DNA from: Roseicitreum antarcticum
Lineage (GTDB): Bacteria; Pseudomonadota; Alphaproteobacteria; Rhodobacterales; Rhodobacteraceae
Reading direction: 5' to 3'
DNA: 64,000 bases
Assembly (NCBI RefSeq): GCF_014681765.1
Contig: NZ_CP061498.1
Span: 1,798,001 to 1,862,000 of the forward strand
Shown: positions 28,799-37,056 of the stretch, piece by piece
How the letters are laid out: every line of letters begins with the position of its first letter
Numbering within the stretch: position 1 is the stretch's first letter
Notes under the pieces: model-generated
What the model was told of the DNA's origin: nothing
Database searches by the model: none
Seen by the model: only the letters and a program-made list of their open reading frames with translations
Program-made: the position numbers and the translations under genes

Positions 28799-29830
28799 TC
28801 ATGCGCCTGCCGTGGCGCGGATACGGACCTCCTCGATCGTAACGACGGCGCGCCGGGCCGAGGCGAGAATGCAGGCTTCGAGCATGTAGAGAGATTGCAG
28901 ATGATCACGCCCCGTGCAGGTGGGCGGCGCGCCCCGACAGGTGGCGACAAACATTTCCAGCAGCCCGGTCGCATCACTGATCCATGGCTCGTGTGGCGGC
29001 AATTGTATTGCAGTAAGGCTGGAGTCGTGGCGATGGCCGGCGGCAAGGTCGCCGAACATATCGCGCTGCACCACAATTCCGTCCGAACAATCAGTACGCC
29101 AATCAAAATCCAGACGGTCGATGCCCGCAGCCCACGTCCCTTGGTAAGTGACACGCAGTCCGCCATGAAAGCCGAACAGGGCCGAGACATTGGCATCGCC
29201 CGCATACATCGACCATGACGGGTTGAAGGTTTGCGCTGCGACATGCTCTGGCTCGGCGCCGTAGACAAAGCGCATCAGATCGAAATGGTGGATCGACTGC
29301 TCCCACAGCATCGGATGCACCATCGTCAGCGGATAACGGTTGAGATGCGGCTGCCGCCCATCGCGCCAGCGTTCGTAGAGGAACCGCCCGAATTCCGGCG
29401 TACCATAGGTGCCCGCGTCAAGAACCGCGCGCAAAGCGCGCGTCACGCCCAGATAGCGAAAGTTCAGCCCCACGATGAGATGCACACCCGCACGTTCAGC
29501 CATGGCAACGAAACGCGCGGCAGTGCCAACATCATCTGCAAGCGGTTTCTCCGCAAGGATCGCGAGGCCATGAGCGCAGCAGATCTCAATCAGAGCGTCA
29601 CGGCCGCCGGGGGGCGTGCAGAGCAGTGCAGCATCGGCGCCGACGCCGGTCACATCGGCAAGCGCGGCAGCGACCGGCACACCGGGAAAATCCTCTGCCG
29701 CACGGGCGCGAGCGGCGGCATCGGGGTCGCACAGCGCCACGATCTGGACATCGGGGTTTGCCTGCACCACGGCAAGCCAAGTCCGCGCCCGCGCACCCAG
29801 CCCCACAACGATCAGACGCAACGCTGTCAT
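28799..29830 (-). CDS. Gfo/Idh/MocA-family oxidoreductase (second of two)
   Basis: 343 residues from MTALRLIVVGLGARARTWLA, whose ATG overlaps the stop of the epimerase gene (ATGA); a longer frame reaching 30073 is antisense-like and rejected. Seen: the GLGARA Rossmann loop, the signature AILAEKPLADDVGTAARF, GLNFRYLGVTRALRAVL and the catalytic-helix WEQSIHHFDLMRFVYG with consecutive His residues. NAD(P)-dependent oxidation of a pathway intermediate is expected. It lies between the epimerase and the solute-binding gene. Confidence 0.86.
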   Translation of the reverse strand: MTALRLIVVGLGARARTWLAVVQANPDVQIVALCDPDAAARARAAEDFPGVPVAAALADVTGVGADAALLCTPPGGRDALIEICCAHGLAILAEKPLADDVGTAARFVAMAERAGVHLIVGLNFRYLGVTRALRAVLDAGTYGTPEFGRFLYERWRDGRQPHLNRYPLTMVHPMLWEQSIHHFDLMRFVYGAEPEHVAAQTFNPSWSMYAGDANVSALFGFHGGLRVTYQGTWAAGIDRLDFDWRTDCSDGIVVQRDMFGDLAAGHRHDSSLTAIQLPPHEPWISDATGLLEMFVATCRGAPPTCTGRDHLQSLYMLEACILASARRAVVTIEEVRIRATAGA

Positions 29831-30765
29831 GTCAACACCTTCGCAGCGATGAGCCGGTCGAGGATGGTGTCGGGCGCAGTCCAGTTGACCGACCGCATCG
29901 GACCGTCGTGATCGCTGCCCATCGGCGGGCGGAGCGCGCGGGCGGCGCCGCAGGTCTGGTCCGATGGTTCGACAACGCGCACACCGGGCATCCGCACAGC
30001 AATCGCGTCCGCCAACGCGCGTTGACCGATCACGGGCGGCGTGCCTGCATGCAGCACCCGCGCCCCGGCCCAAGGAGCATGCAAGAGTTCGACAACAGCG
30101 TCCGCCAGATCAGGCAACCAGGCCCATTCGCGCAGACCTTCGGGACCATTCAGGGTGATCTGCCCGGTGGCGCGCGCTTGCGCGATCATCCGCCCGATCA
30201 GGCTCAGGTGCTGGCGGCTGTCACGGATCGCCTCATGCGGGCCTGCGATGTTGCCCAGCCGCAGCGACAGCGTGTCCATCTGTGTATCGGCGGCGGCGGC
30301 AGTGAGGATCTCACCCGCGCGCTTTGCCGCCGCATAGGGAATGGCCCCCGTCGGCACCGTCGCTTCGGTTACCCGGCCAGCCGTAACCGGCCCGTCATGC
30401 GGCGCGAAAACACCCATCGAACTGAGGAACAGCGCACGCGCTGCACCCTGCTCACGCGCCGTCGCCAGCGTCGACGCGGCCATGCCGATGTTGCGGCGCA
30501 AGTGTTCAGCCGCTGTTAGTCCAAGCGCCTGCGGATCTGCTGTAAGCGCCGCGCCGTGGATCACTGCCTGCAAACGACCGATACTTGCCAGCGCCTCTTC
30601 GAGCGGCGCTTCGATCAGGTGCTCATCATGGAGCCGCGCGCGCGTTGCCGCGTCAAAACTGCGATCGGTCGCCACTACCTGATGCCCGGCGCGCCGAAGC
30701 GCGCATACGATCTCCGAGCAGACAAAACCGCCCGCACCCGTGACGAGGATCGCGCCAGTACTCAT
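29827..30765 (-). CDS. NAD-dependent epimerase/dehydratase (extended SDR)
   Basis: 312 residues. Extended-SDR cofactor motif ILVTGAGGFVCSEIVCALRR (TGxxGxx), the NAD-contacting GAALTADPQALGLTAAEHLR, LFLSSMGVFAPHDG and catalytic Tyr/Lys in PYAAAKRAGEIL. It may epimerise, dehydrate or oxidise a substrate; sugar-nucleotide use is not implied. Its start overlaps the stop of the DapA-like remnant and its stop overlaps the Gfo/Idh/MocA start, so it is tightly inside the operon. Confidence 0.84.
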   Translation of the reverse strand: MSTGAILVTGAGGFVCSEIVCALRRAGHQVVATDRSFDAATRARLHDEHLIEAPLEEALASIGRLQAVIHGAALTADPQALGLTAAEHLRRNIGMAASTLATAREQGAARALFLSSMGVFAPHDGPVTAGRVTEATVPTGAIPYAAAKRAGEILTAAAADTQMDTLSLRLGNIAGPHEAIRDSRQHLSLIGRMIAQARATGQITLNGPEGLREWAWLPDLADAVVELLHAPWAGARVLHAGTPPVIGQRALADAIAVRMPGVRVVEPSDQTCGAARALRPPMGSDHDGPMRSVNWTAPDTILDRLIAAKVLT

Positions 30766-31031
30766 CGCGCGTCTTGCGGGCCAGCGAGGCGCACAGCTTC
30801 GTCGATTGCCTCTGTCTGCGCCGGGCCGCTTGCGACGAAGGGCGGGCGCACGCGGGCAAATCCGACGTCGCCGGTCTTTGCCGCGACCGCCGCCTTGATC
30901 GCGGGGATCACATTTGCTACCGCAGCCAAGAGCGCCTTGGCGTAACTGACAAACAGCGCAGTGTCGACCGCGAGGTCAGGCGTGAAAGGGGGAATGGCCG
31001 GGACGAACAGTTCGATCTTGCGGGGGGTCAT
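30762..31031 (-). pseudogene. DapA-family (dihydrodipicolinate synthase-like) gene with in-frame internal deletion
   Basis: Only 89 codons. The first ~36 read the start of a DapA/NAL-type aldolase (KIELFVPAIPPFTPDLAVDT, FVSYAKALLA). The last ~50 read the C-terminal helices of the same family (VIPAIKAAVAAKTGDVGFAR, VRPPFVASGPAQTEAIDEAV). About 200 codons between, including the catalytic Tyr and Schiff-base Lys, are missing. The frame is kept, as is the ATGA overlap with the epimerase, so downstream translation would be preserved. It cannot be an active aldolase. A full-length relative probably carried out a retro-aldol or pyruvate-lyase step in the ancestral pathway. Confidence 0.72.
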
Positions 31032-31060
31032 GCCAGGTCTTTCGTTTGATGCTGCAGGGA

Positions 31061-31582
31061 TCAGCAGGTCAGCAGGATCGGGTCGATATCGCGGAATTCA
31101 TCGTCAGCCTGCGCGCCACCGCGCCACATGGTCACAACAAAATGGCCGTTCCGGCCAATCACCGTGGCACCCAGATGCCAGACGCCCGGCGCATAGATCA
31201 CACCGGTCGTGCCCGGCAGCTCAAAGGCAATGGCACCGTCAGGATCAGGATCGCCCGCCGGATCTGACGGCATCACCATTACGAGGTAATGCGCCACGTC
31301 GAGCGGGATAAAGCATTGCGCCGCATGCGCATGCCTCTCGATCCGGCGCACTTCCAGCGGCAGTTCCGACGCGACTACGTTGTTTACATGGACTACAGCG
31401 GCGCTATCGGCAGGCGCGCCGGTGAAGGCATCGCTGTAGAAGGCACGCTCGCCCGGCTGATCTGGCGGCGTGACGAAACTACCGAACGGCGCGAAAGCAG
31501 TAGCATCGGCGGACACCAGCCTCAGGCGGCGGACCAAAGGCGCGGCCCGCGATACGGCGCGGCTTTCAATCTTTGCTTTCAT
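31061..31582 (-). CDS. Ureidoglycolate lyase family protein (AllA-like)
   Basis: 173 residues against about 160 for E. coli AllA, a cupin-like fold. Seen: SADATAFAPFGSFVTPPDQP at the start, RIERHAHAAQCFIPLDVAHY in the middle and GVIYAPGVWHLGATVIG, the conserved active-site strand with PGxWH, then HFVVTMWRGG. The family splits ureidoglycolate to glyoxylate and urea. It overlaps the PuuE-like gene (ATGA). No urate oxidase, allantoicase or urease is in the window, so it may act on a ureido compound other than ureidoglycolate. Confidence 0.8.
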   Translation of the reverse strand: MKAKIESRAVSRAAPLVRRLRLVSADATAFAPFGSFVTPPDQPGERAFYSDAFTGAPADSAAVVHVNNVVASELPLEVRRIERHAHAAQCFIPLDVAHYLVMVMPSDPAGDPDPDGAIAFELPGTTGVIYAPGVWHLGATVIGRNGHFVVTMWRGGAQADDEFRDIDPILLTC

Positions 31583-32508
31583 GAACTTGCCCCCAGCGGC
31601 GGCATCTGCGCGCGCCAGTGGTCAGCGATCTCGGCACGGCGGCACATCCAGACGCCCGGTTTTTCGGCAATGTGATCCATGAACCGCATCAGCCCGGCGA
31701 TCCGCCCCGGATGCCCGATCACCCTGGCGTGCAGGCCGATCGACATCATCCGAGGCACATCGCGCGCTTCATCCAGCAGCACATCGAACGTGTCGATCAG
31801 GAAATCCGCATAATCCCGCGCAGAGAACACGTCGCCAGAGAGGAACTTTGCGTCATTGGTGACCATCGAATAGGGGATCACCAGATGCGGCCCGTGCACC
31901 CCTTCGGTCCAGTAGGGCAGATCGTCGTTATAGGCATCGCTGTCATAATCGAACCCGCCGTGAGCCTGAACCAGGCTGCGCGTCGCCTCGGATGCGGAAT
32001 AGCGGCAATACCAACCGCGCGGCGCACGCCCGACAGTGCGCAAAAGACTCTTGTGAGCCTCGGCGATATGACGCTCTTCGGTTGCCGGATCGATCAGGTA
32101 ATGCTCAACCCAGCGCCAGCCATGGGCGCAGAGATCCCAGTCAGTCGCGGCGATGGCGGCGGCGATATCAGGACAGCGCTCCAGCGCCTGCGCACTTGCG
32201 AAAACCGTCAGCGGTACACCACGCCCAGTAAACAAGCGATGCAAACGCCAGAACCCAACGCGCGCGCCATATTCATACATGCTCTCAGCGGCAAGGTCAC
32301 GGTGGCCCTCTGGCACACGGCTCGCGCGCACCTCAGTCAGCGCACCCTCAGAACGCCCATCGCCATCACCCACGGAATACTCGGAACCTTCCTCAACATT
32401 GAGGACGAAGTTCACCGCCAATCCCGCGCCACCCGGCCAGCGGATCTCGGGCGGACTGGCACCATAGCCCGTCAGATCGCGCGCGCGCCCTTCCCCTGCC
32501 GCGCTCAC
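31579..32508 (-). CDS. PuuE-like allantoinase / NodB-fold polysaccharide deacetylase family protein
   Basis: 309 residues. The opening YGASPPEIRWPGGAGLAVNF followed by VLNVEEGSEYSVGDG is characteristic of PuuE allantoinases. WDLCAHGWRWVEHYLIDP, GWYCRYSASEATRSLV and DYDSDAYNDDLPYW follow the NodB motif order, with metal-binding His and the family's Tyr/Asp-rich strands. PuuE hydrolyses the hydantoin ring of allantoin. Here, with the AllA-like protein immediately downstream, it supports ureide or cyclic-imide ring opening. It is separated by 57 bp from the AstE-like gene upstream, so it could have its own start signal. Confidence 0.82.
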   Translation of the reverse strand: MSAAGEGRARDLTGYGASPPEIRWPGGAGLAVNFVLNVEEGSEYSVGDGDGRSEGALTEVRASRVPEGHRDLAAESMYEYGARVGFWRLHRLFTGRGVPLTVFASAQALERCPDIAAAIAATDWDLCAHGWRWVEHYLIDPATEERHIAEAHKSLLRTVGRAPRGWYCRYSASEATRSLVQAHGGFDYDSDAYNDDLPYWTEGVHGPHLVIPYSMVTNDAKFLSGDVFSARDYADFLIDTFDVLLDEARDVPRMMSIGLHARVIGHPGRIAGLMRFMDHIAEKPGVWMCRRAEIADHWRAQMPPLGASS

Positions 32509-32565
32509 CGGCTGACCGCCTGACGCGGCGTTGCGTTGTGCAAGCCTTTGGTTTTGCAGGACGCC

Positions 32566-33564
32566 CTAATCACGTGGTCCCTCCACCTTGTTGAAAAAGC
32601 AGCACCAGTCGCCCGCATTTACGTTCGGCAAGGCGCGCAGCCCGAAGAACATGCCGTCAGCGGGCGCTTCAAGCACGCCGACCTCATCCCCGAAGATGTC
32701 GACGATCCGCGCAATGCGGTCACCTTCCTTCATCATGGTCAGGAATTTCACGCCCTCTTCGGGCAGAAAGATACCCGAGGCAGGTGCGAGCAGCGCCTCT
32801 TGCTGGCCTTTGGTCGCATCATCGGGATAGGTCGCTTGACCATCCAGCATGTCGTAGTGGAAGCATATGTTCAGGATCGACTTCGCCAGCTCCTCGCCCA
32901 CATAGCGGAACCGCTCGGGCGAGGTATAGGACCGTCCGCCCAGTTCGACGGTGATCCCCACCTTCCCCGCGCCGTTCAGGGCCGCCATCGGGCTGCCTGA
33001 CTTGGTGAAGTTCGACATGATGCAGCCCCAGCCCGCGCCCATCGCCTTTGCCAGTTCCACGCTTTCCGGGCGTTCATCGACGAAGATCGCCTTGTCGAGG
33101 AAAGAATGCGCGCCGCCCGAATGGATCGAGATTTCCATATCGGCCACGTCTTTCATCGCCTGCCAATGTGCGTCCGCAAGACGTTCGGTGAAATAGCCGC
33201 TGGCTTTGCCCGGATAGAACCGGTTCATGTCATAGGCGAAAGTGTCGAGCGGATTGCCACGTTCTGCGGCCGAAAAAGCCAATGGATTGACGCAGGGCAC
33301 GAGGACCACCGCGCCGCGCAAGGCGCCCGGGTCGATGCGGGCGCAGGCGAGCATGCAGGCCAGCGGCCCCTCAGGCTCGTCGCCGTGGATCGCCGCGTTG
33401 ACCCAGAAGGTCGGCCCTGCATGAGCACCGTTGATGACCGTCACGGGGATCGCTACCTGGACACCACCGGCCAGCGCCGGACCGGGGATCACGCCGCGCA
33501 CGGCCTCGCCCGGTTTCGCAGTCGCTGTGCCAACGGTCAGGCTATCATTCGCTTGCGTTGCCAT
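32566..33564 (-). CDS. Succinylglutamate desuccinylase/aspartoacylase-family deacylase (M14-like)
   Basis: 332 residues. Zinc ligands: His and Glu in AAIHGDEPEGPLACML, and His in ISIHSGGAHSFLDK; catalytic Glu in GITVELGGRSY. The C-terminal ~80 residues form the beta domain seen in AstE/DoeB-type enzymes (ALLAPASGIFLPEEGVKFLT). It removes an acyl group from an N-acyl amino acid. The ATG at 33564 overlaps the stop of the VOC gene as TGATG; a TTG codon just upstream could also serve. It is related by fold to DoeB of ectoine degradation, and a creatinase-like M24 gene (DoeA fold) lies in the other arm. Confidence 0.82.
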   Translation of the reverse strand: MATQANDSLTVGTATAKPGEAVRGVIPGPALAGGVQVAIPVTVINGAHAGPTFWVNAAIHGDEPEGPLACMLACARIDPGALRGAVVLVPCVNPLAFSAAERGNPLDTFAYDMNRFYPGKASGYFTERLADAHWQAMKDVADMEISIHSGGAHSFLDKAIFVDERPESVELAKAMGAGWGCIMSNFTKSGSPMAALNGAGKVGITVELGGRSYTSPERFRYVGEELAKSILNICFHYDMLDGQATYPDDATKGQQEALLAPASGIFLPEEGVKFLTMMKEGDRIARIVDIFGDEVGVLEAPADGMFFGLRALPNVNAGDWCCFFNKVEGPRD

Positions 33565-34055
33565 CAAACTGCCTCCGCCCCGCCCTCTTCCCAGGCCTTG
33601 AGCTGATCGGGCGTGTAGACCTGCATGAACTCGATCTCGATGCCGCCCGCGTCATTGTCGAGGAACGCGACCCAGCCTTCGGGGTGCGCATGGCTGCCGG
33701 TTTTCTTGCAGGCCTTGCATTCGCGCAGATCGGCGCCCTGTGCCTGCGCATGGGCCAGCGCCGCATCGATGTCGTCGACCTCGTAGCAAATGTGATGCAG
33801 CCCTTCTGCGTTCCGCTCCTCGATCCAGGCGTCAAACCGGCCGCCTTTCTCGGTGGACTGGCAAAGCTGGTATTCGATGCCACCAAGGTAGAATAGCGCG
33901 ACCTTGTTGCCCGATTTTGCGAAATGGGTGATCTCTGTCGTCGCGGGGACATGCAGAAACTTTGCGTAAGCGGCCAGGGCGGCTTCTGCGTCGCGCACGG
34001 CGAAGGCCATGTGCTTGATACCCTTGACGTTCGGATTGTCAGATTTGACGGTCAT
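33564..34055 (-). CDS. VOC-superfamily (glyoxalase/dioxygenase fold) protein
   Basis: 163 residues with two beta-alpha-beta-beta-beta repeats. Metal-site candidates: His in GIKHMAFAVRDAEAAL (first repeat), His in GLHHICYEVDDIDAALA (second repeat) and Glu in GGIEIEFMQVYT. The last motif is typical of metal-binding VOC enzymes. It resembles the methylmalonyl-CoA epimerase/glyoxalase group by layout, but the substrate cannot be assigned. It overlaps the AstE-like gene and follows an aminotransferase by 15 bp. Confidence 0.8.
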   Translation of the reverse strand: MTVKSDNPNVKGIKHMAFAVRDAEAALAAYAKFLHVPATTEITHFAKSGNKVALFYLGGIEYQLCQSTEKGGRFDAWIEERNAEGLHHICYEVDDIDAALAHAQAQGADLRECKACKKTGSHAHPEGWVAFLDNDAGGIEIEFMQVYTPDQLKAWEEGGAEAV

Positions 34056-34070
34056 TATTCTGTCCTGTTT

Positions 34071-35270
34071 TCAGGTTGCGGAAACGCGCATCTCGGCGCG
34101 GAAACTTTCAACGACGTCGGCCATTCGCGTCATCGCGGTGCGGATACGATCCACCGGCTGGGTCATTGACATGCGGATGAAATCGTCAGTGTGGTCACCA
34201 TAGATCGTGCCGGGATACATCATGACCCTGCCCTGTGCCAAAAGCCGCTCGCAGAACTGCCCCGCCGTGATCCCGAGATTCAGGCTCGCCACATTGGCGT
34301 AGACGTAGAAGGCCCCCTGCGGCTCGGCATAGCCCATGCCCATCCGGTCCAGCCCTTGGAGGATCGCCGCGCGGCGTCCGTCATAGGTCTGCCGCATCTC
34401 CTCCACGCAATCCTGGCTACCGGTCATCGCGGCGAGAGCCGCGTGCTGGCTGACGGCAGCGGTCGAAATGGCGAAAGCATGGTTCACCTCGGACATCGGC
34501 GCGATCAGAGCACGCGGCCCGGCAAGGTAGCCAATCCGCCAGCCAGTCATCGCGTAGGCCTTGGAAAAGCCTGACAGCGTGATGGTGCGCTCCTTCATCC
34601 CCGGCAGGCTCGCCACCGGCACGACAGTATTGTTGCCAAAGGTGAGGCGGGAATAGATCTCGTCGGAGATCACGATCAGGTCGTGTTTCTGTGCCAGCGC
34701 TGCAATCTTGCGCACTTCGTCGGGGGGGGTGACGGTGCCGGTCGGATTGTTGGGATTGATGAGCACAAGGATCTTCGACTTCGGCGTAATCCGCGCTGCG
34801 ACCATTTCGGCGGTGAGCGTAAAATTCGTCGCCATCGTCATCGGCACCTTGACCACGACCGCCTCCGACATTTCCGCCGCCTGCTGATACGGATTATAGC
34901 CTGGGCATGGCACGATGATCTCGTCACCGGGATCAAGCAGCGACAGCGCGATGATGAACATGCCCTGCTGCCCGCCGGGGGTGATCATGATTTCGTCGGT
35001 GGCATAGTCGGCACCGCCATAGGTGCGGATATTCTCGGCGATCGCTTCGCGCAAGGGCGCGATACCAAGCGGATGCGTGTAATGCGTGGCACCGTTAGCC
35101 AACGCGTCCTGCCCGGCCTTGACGATATGCGCGGGCGTATCGAGGTCCGGGTCGCCACGGCCCAGTTTGATCACGTCGTCGAGGCCCTCGGCGATGTCGA
35201 GCATCCGGGTGATGAGCGCCCCGTCCGAGAGCTTGACCCGCTTGGCCAATCGTTTGTCGATGGTCGTCAT
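34071..35270 (-). CDS. Class I/II PLP aminotransferase (copy in leftward arm)
   Basis: 399 residues, fold type I. Seen: IKLGRGDPDLDTPAHIVKAG, THYTHPLGIAPLREAIAENI, ITPGGQQGMFIIALSLLDPG, NPNNPTGTVTPPDEVRKIA, the Asp/Tyr of VISDEIYSRLTFG, and the PLP-lysine motif SGFSKAYAMTGWRIGYLAGP. It transfers an amino group between an amino acid and a 2-oxo acid. It is a clear paralogue of the aminotransferase at 42292. It is second in the leftward operon, after the M32 peptidase. Substrate unknown. Confidence 0.88.
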   Translation of the reverse strand: MTTIDKRLAKRVKLSDGALITRMLDIAEGLDDVIKLGRGDPDLDTPAHIVKAGQDALANGATHYTHPLGIAPLREAIAENIRTYGGADYATDEIMITPGGQQGMFIIALSLLDPGDEIIVPCPGYNPYQQAAEMSEAVVVKVPMTMATNFTLTAEMVAARITPKSKILVLINPNNPTGTVTPPDEVRKIAALAQKHDLIVISDEIYSRLTFGNNTVVPVASLPGMKERTITLSGFSKAYAMTGWRIGYLAGPRALIAPMSEVNHAFAISTAAVSQHAALAAMTGSQDCVEEMRQTYDGRRAAILQGLDRMGMGYAEPQGAFYVYANVASLNLGITAGQFCERLLAQGRVMMYPGTIYGDHTDDFIRMSMTQPVDRIRTAMTRMADVVESFRAEMRVSAT

Positions 35271-35294
35271 TTGATCTGTCCTTTCCGCCCGCGC

Positions 35295-36821
35295 TCAGGC
35301 CAGCGCATAGATTTCGGAATATTTCTGCTTGAGATAGGCAAGGTAGGGTGCTGGATCGAGCTTCCGCCCTGTGGCCTGTTCAAGCAGTTCGTCGCGGGAG
35401 AAGCGGCGCCCGTGCCGGGCCACATTTTCGCTGAGCCAGTTGCGCAGGGGCGCGTAATCAGCGGCATCGAGACCGGCCTTGATCGCAGGGTCGCCTGCGG
35501 TTGCTGTCTCGAACAGTTGTGCAGCCATGATGTTTCCGACGGTGTAATTGCAGAAGGTCCCGATCTGCCCGGATGACCAATGCACATCTTGCAAAACGCC
35601 GTGAGCATCGTCCGGCACATCGACGCCCAGCATATCTTTCATCCCGGCATTCCACGCCTCTGGCAGATCGGCGACCGCGAGGCTGCCGTCCACCATCTTC
35701 GCCTCAAGCTCGCAGCGCAGCATGACGTGGAAATCATACGTCAGCTCATCGGCCTCGACACGGATCAGGCTGGGAGCGGAAGTGTTGATCGCGCGGTAGA
35801 ATTCTTCGGGCGTCACGTCATCAAGCAGGCCGGGATGGGCGGCGCGGATATCATCCATGTGGTTGGCCCAGAAAGCACGGCTGCGGCCCACATGATTTTC
35901 CCACAGGCGCGACTGGCTCTCATGTGCGCCAAAGCTGACGCCGCCAACGGCATAGAGACTGATGAGATCGGTCGCCAGCGGCGTCCGGGTATAGGCCGGA
36001 TCGACGTTCTGTTCATACATCCCGTGGCCAGCCTCATGCAACGCGCCGAAGAGCGACATTTGCATGAAATTGCGCGCGACCCGCGTGGTGATGCGCACAT
36101 CATTGCGGGTGAACGAGATTTCGAACGGATGCACCGTCAGGTCCAGACGCCCACGATCCAGATCGTAGCCAATCTTTTCTGCCATTTTCAGCGCGAAGGC
36201 CATCTGTTGGTTCTCGGGATAATCGCGGCGCAAGAATTCCGACCGCGGCTGCTCTGCTTGAGCGATCGCCCGGACGAGCGGCAGCATCCCCTCGCGCAAC
36301 TGCGCGAACAAAGTGTCGAGACCCTTTTTCGTCATGCCCGGCTCGAACCGGTACATCAGCGCATCATAAGGATGGTCCTCATAGCCGATGGCCTGAGCCA
36401 TCTCGCGATTGATCTCGACCATCTGCGTCAGAGCACCTTCAAACAGGCCAAAATTGGCGGTGCGGCGCGCCTCGGCCCACACGGCATGCGCCTCAGAGCC
36501 AAGCTCGGTCTTGCGACGCAGCAACTCGGCGGGAATACGTTCGTGCCAATCGATGGCTTCTTGCACCTGCGCAACCAACCGCGCCTCCGGACTGTCTGCG
36601 GCCTTGCCCGCTACGTCCTTTTCTGCGCCCTCAAGCGCGCGTTTCACCTCGTCCGAGCAGAGCAAATTGCGCGCGGCGACGGTCAGCGTCGACAGTTGCT
36701 TGGACCGGCTCGCACTACCGCCGCGCGGCATCATTACCCGCGCATCCCACGACAGGACAGAGCTTGCGTTCAGAAAATCGTTCACGCGGCCCATGACCTC
36801 GATCAACCCGGTATAACTCAT
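35295..36821 (-). CDS. M32-family carboxypeptidase (Taq-type)
   Basis: 508 residues from MSYTGLIEVMGRV, chosen because AGGAGAG precedes it and the family is ~500 residues; the frame stays open to 37196 but that part is promoter region. The zinc motif HEAGH lies in ALHEAGHGMYEQNVDP, with the downstream Glu in YAVGGVSFGAHESQSRLWEN. The N-terminal helices start SSVLSWDARVMMPRGGSASR, typical of the family. It removes C-terminal residues from peptides in the cytoplasm. It is the first gene of the leftward arm and its upstream gap holds the shared operator-like motif. Confidence 0.92.
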   Translation of the reverse strand: MSYTGLIEVMGRVNDFLNASSVLSWDARVMMPRGGSASRSKQLSTLTVAARNLLCSDEVKRALEGAEKDVAGKAADSPEARLVAQVQEAIDWHERIPAELLRRKTELGSEAHAVWAEARRTANFGLFEGALTQMVEINREMAQAIGYEDHPYDALMYRFEPGMTKKGLDTLFAQLREGMLPLVRAIAQAEQPRSEFLRRDYPENQQMAFALKMAEKIGYDLDRGRLDLTVHPFEISFTRNDVRITTRVARNFMQMSLFGALHEAGHGMYEQNVDPAYTRTPLATDLISLYAVGGVSFGAHESQSRLWENHVGRSRAFWANHMDDIRAAHPGLLDDVTPEEFYRAINTSAPSLIRVEADELTYDFHVMLRCELEAKMVDGSLAVADLPEAWNAGMKDMLGVDVPDDAHGVLQDVHWSSGQIGTFCNYTVGNIMAAQLFETATAGDPAIKAGLDAADYAPLRNWLSENVARHGRRFSRDELLEQATGRKLDPAPYLAYLKQKYSEIYALA

Positions 36822-37056
36822 CTCTGTCTCTCTCCTTCTGCTTCTTCTGCATCGCTGGCGGGGGCGCAGACCGGGTTTTATGATCCGGTGTCCGGCTCTG
36901 CGCGCTGGCGCCTTGACTATGGGTACATCTCGTGTATCCCATTCAACAAGCGCAATGTCGACAATATACTGATGGCAAGGAAGACTGCGGGTGTCAAACC
37001 AAATCACCGCCCAAGCCCTCGGAAATCGCCTCGACCCAGCACAGGAGCCGCCCAGA
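36822..37056. promoter_or_regulatory. Divergent promoter region of the large catabolic locus with operator-like motif
   Basis: The 235-bp gap separates the leftward arm (first gene M32 peptidase) from the rightward arm (first gene DUF4438). The sequence AATGTCGACAAT (36954-36965) has the 8-bp perfect palindrome TGTCGACA. A TTGACT hexamer lies 37 bp before it (36913-36918). TATACT (36965-36970) with TTCAAC 17 bp upstream is a weak rightward promoter; the palindrome sits between those two hexamers, as for a repressor site. The same motif with the same arrangement occurs at 54307 and 56516. Confidence 0.55.
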
